Translations under genes and position numbers: made by a program
Part shown: positions 21,630 through 31,770 of the stretch, piece after piece
How the letters are laid out: each line of letters begins with the position of its first letter
Numbering within the stretch: position 1 is the first letter of the stretch
Notes under the pieces: generated by a model
Database searches by the model: none
What the model saw: only the letters and a program-made list of their open reading frames with translations
Told to the model about the DNA's origin: nothing
Assembly (NCBI RefSeq): GCF_050003625.1
Contig: NC_134397.1
Coordinates: 198,793,063-198,857,062, forward strand
DNA from: Haematobia irritans
Taxonomy: Eukaryota; Arthropoda; Insecta; Diptera; Muscidae
Reading direction: 5' to 3'
DNA: 64,000 bases

Positions 21630-23540
21630 AATTTTTGTAGATTATTTTTCGCTCGTGTGGCACCCGTGATCCTGTCGCAGTTCTAATGGCAGTATTCTGA
21701 GAGGTAGGTTTGTTATTCAACTACCTGTCGCTTGTCTGAGGTGTCATAAATTGGCATTGTAGTTTACCATAGTTTACCAATTGCCTTATAGTCCGCACTG
21801 CAAGTGTTGCCAGCCTCGAGGGCCTTGTCTCTAACGTGGAGCTTATCACAAATTGTAGTGTCGTGGGTAGGCGACTGAAAAAGGCAGTCGAATGTGACCC
21901 CAAGAATCTTGGCGGAGTTTTTAGTCGGAATTGTTACGCCATTGATTCAACTGTCTGCGTACTTTTGTTGTCCATGTAGTGAATACTGTGGTGATGGTGG
22001 ATATTCTCAAGTTTCTAGCTGTGAAATAACTGATAAGATCAGCAGGGTAGATATTTAATCTATCCCAGATATCATGAACAAGACCCATATAAGGAGGGGG
22101 TGAATTCCACGTGATGGACTGGCACCGCTCAGATAATTAAGAACCCAACGTTTCGTTCGTGCCGGTAGGGGCGTGTTTTCTATGCTCTCGAAAACTCTGG
22201 TATGGCTGACCATATCGAATGTCTTCGATAGGCCAAGCACCACGAAGACCTCCTGGGCTGGTTGAGTCCTCTATTTATGTATGTTGTAATGCAATATCTG
22301 TTGTTGTTCTATATATTGTACGGAATCCATGTTGATGATTGGCAGTTGCAAAATTCCGAGGCTGGGCAGGAGTAATGCCTAAAGTATCTTGGTTAAAGGC
22401 AAGAGAAGGAAGATCGGTCGATGAAATTCCGTTGGGGCTGGGCAACGTTAACATGGGAAGTGAACGGATGCTCATTTTGACGGTGATCTGTGCATTCTCT
22501 GCAGCCGTCCGAGTTAACTTTCTTTTATGAAATTGGATTGGCGCTCAGTGGTGAAAATTATATGGATATGGTCCGAACCTAGTGTAATGATGGATTATCG
22601 CAATACGTCATTTATCAGGCCAGGTGACGCTAATGTTATGTCTGACAAACTGCTGCAATCACCCATAATTCTTTTTGAGCCACTACGTACACCGTACAAA
22701 ATGTGGTGTAATCTATCTGCTCTGCCAAAGCAGAACGCATAATTATGTCTCTCCGGTCATTACCCAGGAGAGAATTCCGAAGTTCATGGTGGACATTGAA
22801 GTCTCCTAGCAACCAATCGATTATGTCCATATAACAGCCACTCAATGTGTCGGAAATATCCTGGAGCACAACTGGGCAGCCCCAGACATGACTGCTACCC
22901 TTACATTCCATGTATGCGTCACTAGTTTCTGGCACAAGGGATATAGGTACATACTGCATGGAACGGTGCAATATGGAAGCCAGGTCTTAAGCCTCCATGC
23001 ATAGTGCGATCCTTACATATAACATTGTATCCATCACAATGGTGGAAGCTATATGTGGCATTTAGCTTTGTCTCTTGCATCGCCGCGCCCCAGATTCGCT
23101 TCCGAATCAAAACATCTACGATCTCATCAATCGTACCTCGTAGCCCGTAGCAAATAAATTGCAAAATTGATGTACTTTCTGCGGGAGATGTAGTTTAACG
23201 ACCCACAGCTGCTCTTGTAGGCACAGAATTTTGCCACGTAGTAAGAGTGACCATACTTTCGCAACAATGTTAGGCCGGAACAGTTCCGGAAGTGCATCGA
23301 CTCCTGGCACCGGCCACGTCTCACCAAAACCGAACGTTGGTGAATTTGGTTTCGACAGACTGATCACAACATGGTTCGGAGTTTTCCTATATCCCGGCTC
23401 TGATTACCTCGTCCACCCATGCAAATTCAAGCTGCACTTTTCACTCAAAATTTTTCGTCCTGACGTTCATGGGCGTTGTATACCTTCCAAGAGATTGTAC
23501 ATTCATCTAGCCGCCCTGTAATGAGAGTCCTTCTGACTGT
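21630..23540 (-). pseudogene. Jockey/LOA-like non-LTR retrotransposon, degraded
   Basis: Read from right to left, the order is a gag-like tail (about 23540-23160), an endonuclease domain (about 23164-22640: YGLRGTIDEIVD, AAMQETKLNA, CDGYNVI, LLGDFNVHHELR), an RT part (about 22243-22060: LSKTFDMVSHTRVFESI, LPARTKRWVLNYLSG), then the RT thumb (22072-21630). This is the canonical domain order of a Jockey-superfamily ORF2. Many frameshifts and stops make it inactive. The C-terminal remains lie further along the strand at 17.9-16.5 kb, separated by satellite. Confidence 0.8.
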
Positions 23541-23619
23541 CAGCCTACAGACCATCAATTTTTCCCATTTTTCCCATAGCATTGAATTGAAATTCAATTA
23601 TATGTGAGACAAAAGGTTG

Positions 23620-24237
23620 TGGGTGTTTCCTGGCTATATGCAAAGGGTAACAGGCTCGATCCCGATTTCGAAAGTTTTCCAGAAGTGGATTATCACCTCT
23701 CAGTAATGCTAGTGATATTTCTGAGTATTTGAAAGCTTCTCTAAGTGGTTTCACCACAAATTGAAATGCTAGTAGGGGATTTATTTATTTAAGGAATTAC
23801 ACATACAACAAAATTTTAACAATTTTTTCAATTAAAGTATGTGTCTATCATTGCAAGGTATGAAGTTAATTCTTATTATAATTACATATTAAAATATTAT
23901 AGAAAAAATGTAAGAAAACGAAAGCAATTAAACTAAATACATTTAAAATTGGTATTAGCATTGAAATATTTTAAGTAGGTTAATGAACATATGTATAAAA
24001 ATAAGATTTATATGAAAAATTACTTTACTAAAATAAAATATACAATATAATAAAATATAAAAAAAGTTAAAAGTATTGAAATAGAACAAAGTTAAGAAAA
24101 TTATTGCAAATTCTTAAAACCCTGCTATAAAATCGGACAGCACTCATTGATGAGAGAGAAGTTCAATACTTGTAGTACCACAATGGACTGAATAGTCTAA
24201 GTGAGCTTAAAATAACGGGATGCCACTATACCAAACC
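23620..24237 (+). mobile_element. SINE copy split by AT-rich insert
   Basis: 23620-23763 (B-box remnant, ctcagtaatgctagtgatat, agcttctctaagtggtttca) and 24118-24237 (aatcggacagcactcattga, caatggactgaatagtctaa) are consecutive parts of the same SINE as at 461-812. The 23764-24117 stretch between is AT-rich and matches no SINE sequence. Confidence 0.75.
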
Positions 24238-24760
24238 TTGCTGCAATGGCCGCCTTCTTGATCCCTATTGTAAAGGGTGGTTAAATTGTGAAACACACCT
24301 AAACGCCAAGTTTTTTTCCGAATTTTATTTGACATTTCTCTATTTCAGACTTACTGAATTTGAACCATGGAGAGATACACAATCCAACAACGTGTTAAAT
24401 GGTTCCAAGAAATGGCAACAGTGGATGATCAATTTTCGAAGAAAATCATCTTCAGTGAAGAGGCACATTTGCACCTCAGTGGATTGGTCAATAAACAGAA
24501 TTACCGCATTTGAGCGAATGAGAATCCTAGAGCGATTGTCGAAAAACCAATGCACCCACAAAGAGTGACTGTTTGGTGCGGTTTATGGGGTGGCGGCATC
24601 ATCGGGCTGTATTTTTTCCAAAATGAGGCTGGTCAGGCAGTTACTATGAATGGTGTTCGCTATCGTGAGATGATAACGAACTTTTTATGGGCCGAATTGG
24701 AAGATATGGATGTGGACGATTTGTGGTTTCAGCAGGACGGTGCCACTTGCCACACAGCTA

Positions 24761-25902
24761 CCCAGCAAAAAAAGAGCTTCCAAAAAAGTAGTTTGGATCC
24801 CCAATCTGTGATCCGGAAATAGTGCAAACTTGGATCATCTCCAATGAATTTTACATGGGCTTGTCATAGGACGGAAGTACTCCCTTTTTGGATCCTTTGC
24901 ATTGCTTTAGAAGTTGTGCCCTGGAAGTTAATTTGAATAAAGAAATTTAAAAAGCGAAAAAAAACAATTTTTTCAACCAATTTCACTTTTTTTTCATCCA
25001 TATGTTTTATTACACAATTATTTTCCTATTATCTAATTTTTACAATTTGAAAAACTTTTTCGCTCCGACCAGGGGTTGAACCTGGGTTTGCTGGCACCAT
25101 AACAGAACGCCTTAGCACACTCAGCCACAAACGCCGTTGAACATAAAGCGTCGAAAGGTCAATTCAAATGTTTGTGATATGATCGTAATACGACACCAAG
25201 GAATAACATTCTAATTGCTTCCCGAGATGTTATTTATTAGTATGAACGAAAAACTAAGAAACGCAGGTTCAAATCTCACCAGCGGCAATTTTTTTTATCA
25301 AAAATTTTTTAAAAAATTATTTTTTATGTCATGCATCGTTTTTATTTTTTATTTTCGGCATATATTTTTTCCGTTAAAAATCAAAAAAAAAAAATTAGAA
25401 ATTCTCGTAATTTGCAAAACCTTCTCAAAAGAACTTCCATGGAAGCGAAAAAGTCAAACGGCACAGGTTCAAATCCCAGCGAGGATGAAATTTATTTTTT
25501 TTTATTATTTTTTTTACTTTTTGTATTATTTTTCTATTTATTTTTTAGTTTTTTACTAGTTTTGTATTTTTTTTGTAAAATTTAAGTATACAAAATTTGC
25601 ACATAAAATAGTCTGATTGCATTCTTTCTAATACTTGTCCACAAGGACTGCATCGGAAGTAGAAAAAAATCATTGGGGGGATCCCAAGATGCGCTTTAGA
25701 AGAAATGTTTGTGCACTTGTCCAAAAGGACTGCATCGGAAGTGGAAAAAAATTATTGGGGGATTCTACGATGCGCTTTAGAATAAATGTTTGTGGACTTG
25801 TCCAAAAGGACTGCATCGGAAGTTGAAAAAACTCGATGGGGGATTCTGGAATGGGCTTTAAAAGAAATGTTTGTGGAACAACTTCCAATTTTTTTTGCTG
25901 GG
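24761..25902 (+). mobile_element. CCCAGCAAAA TIR element, copy A
   Basis: Inverted ends cccagcaaaaaaa and its complement. 2-bp target duplication TA (24759-24760, 25903-25904), inside the mariner remnant. It contains three direct repeats of 81-82 bp from about 25634 (cttgtccaaaaggactgcat) and a minus-strand tRNA-like stretch at 25060-25145. It matches copy B at 28411-29461 over almost its whole length. No convincing protein. Confidence 0.85.
25060..25145 (-). other. tRNA-like module in copy A
   Basis: On the minus strand: GTGGCTGAGTGTGCTAAGG (A-box-like, Leu/Ser-type D arm), then a B box GGTTCAACCCC. The acceptor stem does not pair, so this is a tRNA-derived sequence, not a functional tRNA. 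It is repeated in copy B at 28698-28795. Confidence 0.6.
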
Positions 25903-26000
25903 TAACGAAACAATGGCTTTTTTGCGCAACAAATTCAATGGCCGTGTTATCTCAATGGCCAATATGCAATGGCCGCTTTCTTCATCCCTATTGTAAAAGC

Positions 26001-26354
26001 TTCAGACCCTTTCCCCAATGTTACCAAGCTCCTTTCCTTCCATAGGGTTTTTTTTGGGTAGATTTCCTCTATTTAGTAGAAAGTCCATAGAAGTGCCATC
26101 GTTCTTGGGAAGATATGATTAAATCGCTCCAGTTTCGTGTTGCACCGTATTTTGTTCGGTAGGTCTTCGCTTTATTTCGGATTGGGCTTGGTTATTGTTT
26201 AGCATTATTATCGGATAACGAAAACTGTTTCAAGACTCTTCCCTCATAAAGCTTATCCATTAGGTTTGTGAACATATCGTTTTCTAATATTTCATTCCGA
26301 ACCTCCAGCATTTCTGAGTTTTTCATAACTATTCTAAGTGGATCCATATGTAAT
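26001..26354. other. noncoding, nothing recognised
   Basis: Between the mariner remnant and copy C. No open frame or known repeat was identified. Confidence 0.4.
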
Positions 26355-26356
26355 AT

Positions 26357-26933
26357 CCCAGCAAAAAAAGCGTCACCAAAAAATTAATGAAAATGTTCTC
26401 TTTGGATCCGGAAGTGGTGCAAAATTGACGCAGAAGCGATGAATTTAACATGGGCTTGTCATAGGACGGAAGTCCTCCATTTCAACAGCCGTTGCACTGA
26501 ATTTGCATCACTTCTTTAGGTGTGATCCGAATTCAACGTTTTGGATGTAAATTAAAAAATTCTGTGATATTTTGTAAAATAAATAATTTTTATATATTTT
26601 TTTTTAATTTTTAATGGATTCTAATGCTTGTCGGAAACGTTTGACCTCAAATATTTTCAAAAATTCACACATTTTTCAGATTGGATTTAGCATTTTTTTC
26701 GGCAAAATTTAACTGATTTGTACCATTTTATGAATTCTTACTCTGTTTTTAACCTATTTGAAACAAGACAAAAAAATTAAATTACCCATTAAAAGTGTGA
26801 AAAAGCATGTTATAAAAAATTGAATTAAAATAACTTCCTGTGTAGTTAAAATAAAGAACATCATTGGGAGTGCATCTTCTGGAAGTGCTTTTAAAGTTGT
26901 GCCTTTGGAAGAACTTCCAAATTTTTTGCTGGG
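26357..26933 (+). mobile_element. CCCAGCAAAA TIR element, copy C (diverged)
   Basis: Ends cccagcaaaaaaagcg and aaattttttgctggg with 2-bp AT flanks (26355-26356, 26934-26935). It shares with copies A and B the words tgggcttgtcataggacgga and ttgtgcctttggaag, but its middle is different. A separate subfamily. Confidence 0.75.
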
Positions 26934-26935
26934 AT

Positions 26936-28164
26936 ATTAAGCCGATCGAAGTCGGCTAGAAAAATTGGCATTGAACTGGCAGCGCTCGCTGTTTTCTCAA
27001 CATTGAACAAAACTCCCTCGTTTGTAGGTTAACTACATTGTTATATATCCAATTGCACGTTTAAAAATTTTGTTTTTTTTTTTACTTTAATGATAATAGG
27101 TGCCAAATTCAGTATCTCACCTTTGCCAACCAAACTCATGAATCCCCTCCTTGTTTTCTCTAGCTGCTACAACAAAAAAAAATCAAAGCAAATATTTTGC
27201 TTTGTGGTTTTATTGATTTGGGAATATAATGAAAATTTCCCAAAAACCAACCACACCCCCTGACCCCACACATGAAAAAGTTATAACATTTTAATTTCCG
27301 CTCAACCCAATTCAGTATGGTTCTTTGTCAGCATTTTTTTTTTTTTTTTGTGGGAATAATGTTGGCATTATGCACACGTCGCTATATCGTAACTTTGTAT
27401 TGGTAAATCTATGCAAATGAGTTGAATGCTCAAGGCAAGGGAACAACTTTATTTTTGGCAAACTCCTGCATTCTTTAATTTTCATATTTCACCGTTGGAA
27501 ATTTTATATATTGCGTTCCAATATTATTGGGAAAAAGGTCGCATAATTAAAATTTGTTTGTTTATAATTTGTGGAAAATCGTTGAAAACGCTTTTGTGGT
27601 TTGCTTTCATTAAGGACATGGTTCGGATTGATTTTTAATGATTTTCTTGTTCCAAAAATAATGCAGTACAATTTTTTATGCTGACAAAAGGGCTAAGTTA
27701 GACATGCGTATACACTAGATAGGGTCACGGCCTAAAGGAAAAAAAGTTGAGGCGGTCACCCCCCCCAGTTTTGTAGCATATTCAAAGACAATTTCAGAAC
27801 ACCAAAACTTTTTTTTCGTGCACTCTACGACCCCCCGAAATACAATTTATTGTGCTGTGCCGTCATTTGAAGTCCGATCAAAAAGAAACGCATATCGTTG
27901 TTCGTGGTTGATCAGGGGCTATATTTCGTGCATTGGTCATTTTTGACTCCAACGTCAAATTTTATTTTTAATTTTTTTACTTCGCTTCGTATGCCCCTAT
28001 GATGCCCATTTCTGATAACCATTATAAAGATCTTAACAAAATATGAAACTTTTGCTTTTGAAGTATTTACTTATATTCATAAACAAAAAAGTTACAGAGA
28101 TTGTAAAAAGTCAATAGGTCACCCTACACACCACCAAATAGTTTTTGCTGTCATGATCGTTATG
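26936..28164. other. noncoding intergenic, nothing recognised
   Basis: No gene or named repeat. A few poly-T and poly-A runs and short open frames, none with recognisable motifs. Confidence 0.45.
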
Positions 28165-28410
28165 CTGCTTACACATTGGCTGCATTGAACCATTTTTTTC
28201 GTGGTTGTTAGAGCCCATATTTAAACACAACGTACCAAGTTCTAACCGGATCGGATAAAATTTGCTTCTTCCAAAGGCTTCGCAAGCCAAATCTGGGGGG
28301 TTTGTTTATATGGAGGCTATACATAAAAGTGGTCCGATGTGGCCCATTTGCAATAGCACCCGACCTACATCAATAAAAACTACTTGTGCCAAGCTTCAAG
28401 TCTATAGCTT
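28165..28410 (+). repeat. P-family fragment, left part
   Basis: Contains aaccggatcggataaaattt, ggaggctatacataaaagtg and tcaagtctatagctt, the P right-arm order. It is broken by copy B at the word tatagcttgtttcg and resumes for 15 bp at 29464-29478 before a mariner. Confidence 0.75.
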
Positions 28411-29461
28411 CCCAGCAAAAAAAGAGCTTCCAAAAAAGTAGTTTGGATCCCCAATCTGTGATCCGGAAGTAGTGCAAACTTGGATCATCTCCAATGAATT
28501 TTACATGGGCTTGTCATAGGACGGAAGTACTCCCTTTTTGGATCCCTTGCATTGCTTTAGAAGTTGTGCCCTGGAAGTTAATTTGAATGAAGAAATTTAA
28601 AAAGCGAAAAAAATTTTTTTTTCAACCAATTTCACTTTTTTTTTTCATCCATATGTTTTATTACACAATTATTTTCCTATTATCTAATTTTTACAATTTG
28701 AAAAACTTTTTCGGTCCGACAGGGGTTGAACCTGGGTTTGTTGGCACCATAACAGAACGCCTTAGCACACTCAGCCACAAACGCCATTGAACATAAAGCA
28801 TCGAAAGGTCAATTCAAATGTTTATGGTATGATCGTAATACGACACCAAGGAATAACATTTTAATTGCTTCTCATGATGTTCTTTATTAGTATTTTATTT
28901 TCGGCATATATTTTCGTATAAATATATTTTTTCCATTAAAAATCAACAAAAAAAAATTAAAAATTCTCGTAATTTGTAAAACCTTCTCAAAACAACTTCC
29001 ATGGAAGCGAAAAAGTCAAACGGCAAATCCCAGCGCGGATGAAATTTTTTTTTATTTTTATTTTTTTACTTTTTTTAATTATTATTAATTTCTATTTTTT
29101 TTTAGTTTTTTTTATTAGTTTTCTATTTTTTTTTGTAAAATTTAATTGTACAAAATTTGCACTTAACATAGCCTGATTGCGTTCTTTCTAATACTTGTCC
29201 ACAAGGACTGCATCGGAAGTAGAAAAAAATCATTGGGGGATCCCAAGACGCGCTTTAGAAGAAATGTTTGTGCACTTGTCCAAAAGGACTGCATCGGAAG
29301 TGGAAAAAAATTATTGGGGGATCCCACGATGCGCTTTAGAAGAAATGTTTGTGGACTTGTCCAAAAGGACTGCATCGGAAGTTGAAAAAACTCGATGGGG
29401 GATTCTGGGATGGGCTTTAGAAGAAATGTTTGTGGAACAACTTCCAATTTTTTTTGCTGGG
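28411..29461 (+). mobile_element. CCCAGCAAAA TIR element, copy B
   Basis: Close match to copy A, with ends cccagcaaaaaaagagcttc and ccaattttttttgctggg. 2-bp TT duplication (28409-28410, 29462-29463) in P sequence; removing B and one TT restores tatagcttgtttcgttcgg exactly as in other P copies. Contains the 81-82-bp direct repeats (about 29194 onward). Confidence 0.88.
28698..28795 (-). other. tRNA-like module in copy B
   Basis: Same tRNA-derived stretch as in copy A, with B box GGTTCAACCCC and A-box-like TGGCTGAGTGTGC. Retained in both copies at the same position. Confidence 0.6.
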
Positions 29462-29480
29462 TTGTTTCGTTCGGAAGATA

Positions 29481-30768
29481 CGAGGACAGTTCGGAAACTT
29501 CTTAGTCTAACATATAACGGTATAAACAGAAAAAAGTTAAGTGTTTTGGAAACTTCCATCTCTGTTATGAACACATGTTAAATGTTGTTTCGATCTGGCA
29601 GCTCCTTCATATAGCAACAGGTGTTCAAAAAAGACGCATCCGCATTTTTTTTACAATGGAAAAATTAGAAATGCGTGCTGTCATTAAATATTTACATAAA
29701 AAAGGTTTATCGGGACAAGAAATTCATAATGATATAGTGAATGTGTTAGGTGAAAGTGCTCCTTCATATGCAACAGCAAAAAAATTGGGTTGCTGAATTT
29801 AAACGTGGTCGTACAAGCATTGAAGATGAACCACGTAGTGAACGTCCAAAAACAGCAACAACAACAGAAATTGTAGCCAAAGTGCATGATATGGTATTAA
29901 ATGATCGATGAATAAAAGTGCGTGAAATTGCTAATATCATGGGCATCTCAAATGATCGAGTCCATTTAATTGTGCATGAAGAACTACAGATGAAAAAGCT
30001 TTGTGCAAGATGGGTGCCGCATTTGTTAACAGTCGATCAAAAACGCATAACAATGAACATTTCTCAAGCTTGTTTGGATCGTTGTAAAATGCATTTTAAG
30101 CGTCGTTTCATAACTGTTGATGAGACATGGATCCACCACTATACTCCAGAGACAAAAGAACAATCCAAACAATGGACTGAATGAAGCTGGAGGAAGTGCC
30201 CCAAAGAAGGCAAAAGCAATTCAATCGGCTGGTAAGGTTATGGCAACGGATTTTGGGACTTCAAAGGTATTTTATTGGTTGACTATCTGCAAAAGGGTAA
30301 TACAATAAATTTAGAGTACTGTTGCAACATTTTGGATCAATTAAATGTACAAATTCGAGAAAAACGTCCTGGTTTACAACACAAAAAAAAATAATTTCTC
30401 ATCAAGACAACGCACCAGCGCACAAGAGTGTTTTAACAATGGCTAAAATCAACGAATTAAAGTACGAGTTGCAAGACCACCAACCTTATTCTCATGATTT
30501 AGCTCCTGGTGACTTTTACTTGTTCCCAAATCTAAAAAAAATCCTTGCTGGCAAGCGTTTTACCTCAAATGAAGATACAATTACAGTTGTAAACCACTAT
30601 TTTGAAGACCTTGAGGAAAACTATTTTAATCAAGGGATAGAATTGCTAGAAAAGCGTTGGACTAAGTGTATTGAAGTTTCAGGAGATTATATTGAAAAAT
30701 AAAAATATTTTTGAAAAACTAACTATTCTCTTTCATTGATAGGCTAAGAAGTTTCCGAACCGCCCTCG
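29481..30768 (+). mobile_element. mariner (DD34D) element, inactive
   Basis: TIRs of about 28 bp: cgaggacagttcggaaactt at the left, and the complement of ctaagaagtttccgaaccgc at the right. TA flanks (29479-29480, and 30771-30772 allowing two extra bases). Inserted in the P fragment just after tcggaaga. Carries a broken transposase gene. Confidence 0.85.
29656..30702 (+). pseudogene. mariner transposase pseudogene, DD34D
   Basis: From ATG 29656 the reading is MEKLEMRAVIKYLHKKGLSG with the N-terminal helix-turn-helix region, RSERPKT, then TVDETWIHHYTPE (first Asp), HQDNAPAHKS (second Asp) and LAPGDFYLF (third Asp, 34 residues after the second). These are true mariner signatures. Lesions include a frameshift near 29790, an in-frame TGA at 29909-29911, a frameshift near 30180 and at least one more near 30255. 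Not functional. Confidence 0.88.
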
Positions 30769-30772
30769 TCTA

Positions 30773-31385
30773 TTGTGGAAAGTGGTGAAGTTTAAAAATA
30801 TTTTATCTCCCCCATTAGGTGCGCAGGAAAAAAACAACATGGTTTGTGTCTCGACTTATCAAATTTACAATTTATCTTCACGCACATAGACCACTTCCGT
30901 AAAGGTCTGCCAAAATCTACACTGAAAAAAATTATTTGTTTGTAGTTAAATTTTATTATGTTTTGAGACATTTTCCACAGCCCAATGAAATGTTCCTTTT
31001 TGTAAGTATGTCAAAAAATTTTGTGAACTAAACGTGTGTATAAAGTTGAATATGAACTTAAGCTGAAGAAAATTTTCGTACGATTCCCAAAAATAGTAAG
31101 AATGAACTACAGTATGGTCATACTCTCTTGCAGCATAGTCTTTAGGTCTCTGTTTCTAAATACATATATGTTTATAGGCTATTTCTAAATTTATATATGT
31201 TTTTTTTATTATTATTATTAACAAAAATTCATATAGTTTACAATATAATATATGCCTCAGCGCCCAAAAGCGTTGGAGAGGCTAGTTGGCAATGTTACAC
31301 TTAGTATTATTTTATTTAAATTTCTATAAGAAATAATAGTATATATATTTAATTAACTATAAATTTTAAGAGCAGTTATGTTAGC
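30773..31385. other. noncoding, with M scrap
   Basis: No gene. At about 31155-31205, tttataggctatttctaaat followed by ttatatatg matches the inverse of 5320-5357 in the short M copy, so a small M fragment lies here, followed by an (ATT)n run. Confidence 0.5.
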
Positions 31386-31770
31386 TACACTGTTAGAAAA
31401 ATATGTTTTTCATATGTTCCGATATAAACAAAATGTGTTTCGGGCACAATTTTGAAACACAATATATTTAAGTGCAAACATGTAATGTTCCTAAACTAGC
31501 ACTAAATGTTTGGGACATCTATGTTAATATGTTAGAATATATTATGTTTGGGGCATGAATGTTTCATAAAAATCATATGTGTGAATGCAAACATATATAA
31601 ATTTACAAATTTCGACTAAACATACATATGTTGTGATATTTTTTTCAGAGAGCAACAGAGATAGAGTATAGAGAAAGAAATAGAGATGGAAACCGGGAGA
31701 GTTGACGAAAGATATCAACATAACACAGCAAAAGAATCAAAAGAGAACAATTTCTGTGAAACCGCTTGTA

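Larger units (their letters stand above)
18690..22072. repeat. tandem segmental duplication, about 1.7-kb unit
   Basis: Copy 1 is about 18690-20412 and copy 2 about 20413-22072. Both contain the same succession of satellite variants (for example ttttgaccaaattttctaaa at 18811 and 20528) and the same retroelement piece (gtggcacccgtgatcctgtc at 19991 and 21657). Offsets are 1717 and 1666 bp, so small indels followed the duplication. The junction lies in cccagatatcat. Confidence 0.85.
24272..26000 (+). pseudogene. mariner remnant (DD41D-like), interrupted
   Basis: The left end aagggtggttaaattgtg resembles a DD41D-type TIR. From ATG 24367 the translation runs MERYTIQQRV, a large internal deletion, then IIFSEEAHLHLSGLVNKQNY, MHPQRVTVWCGLWGGGIIG and FQQDGATCHTA. 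An MITE (24761-25902) splits it there, and the frame resumes after 25904 with ETMAFLRNKFNGRV. The first catalytic Asp reads Glu (FSEE). The third catalytic region is absent and an in-frame stop follows NKQNYRI. Dead copy. Confidence 0.8.

Noticed and set aside
25060..25145. tRNA-Leu/Ser gene
   Set aside because: Repeated in both MITE copies at the same position. No acceptor stem and no convincing anticodon arm.
25635..25826. Possible small protein with TASEVEK repeats
   Set aside because: It is the 81-82-bp direct repeat of the CCCAGCAAAA element read through. The frame breaks between copies A and B.
27700..28160. Possible unclassified gene or repeat between copy C and the P fragment
   Set aside because: No open frame or repeat match that I can support. 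Left as unannotated intergenic DNA.
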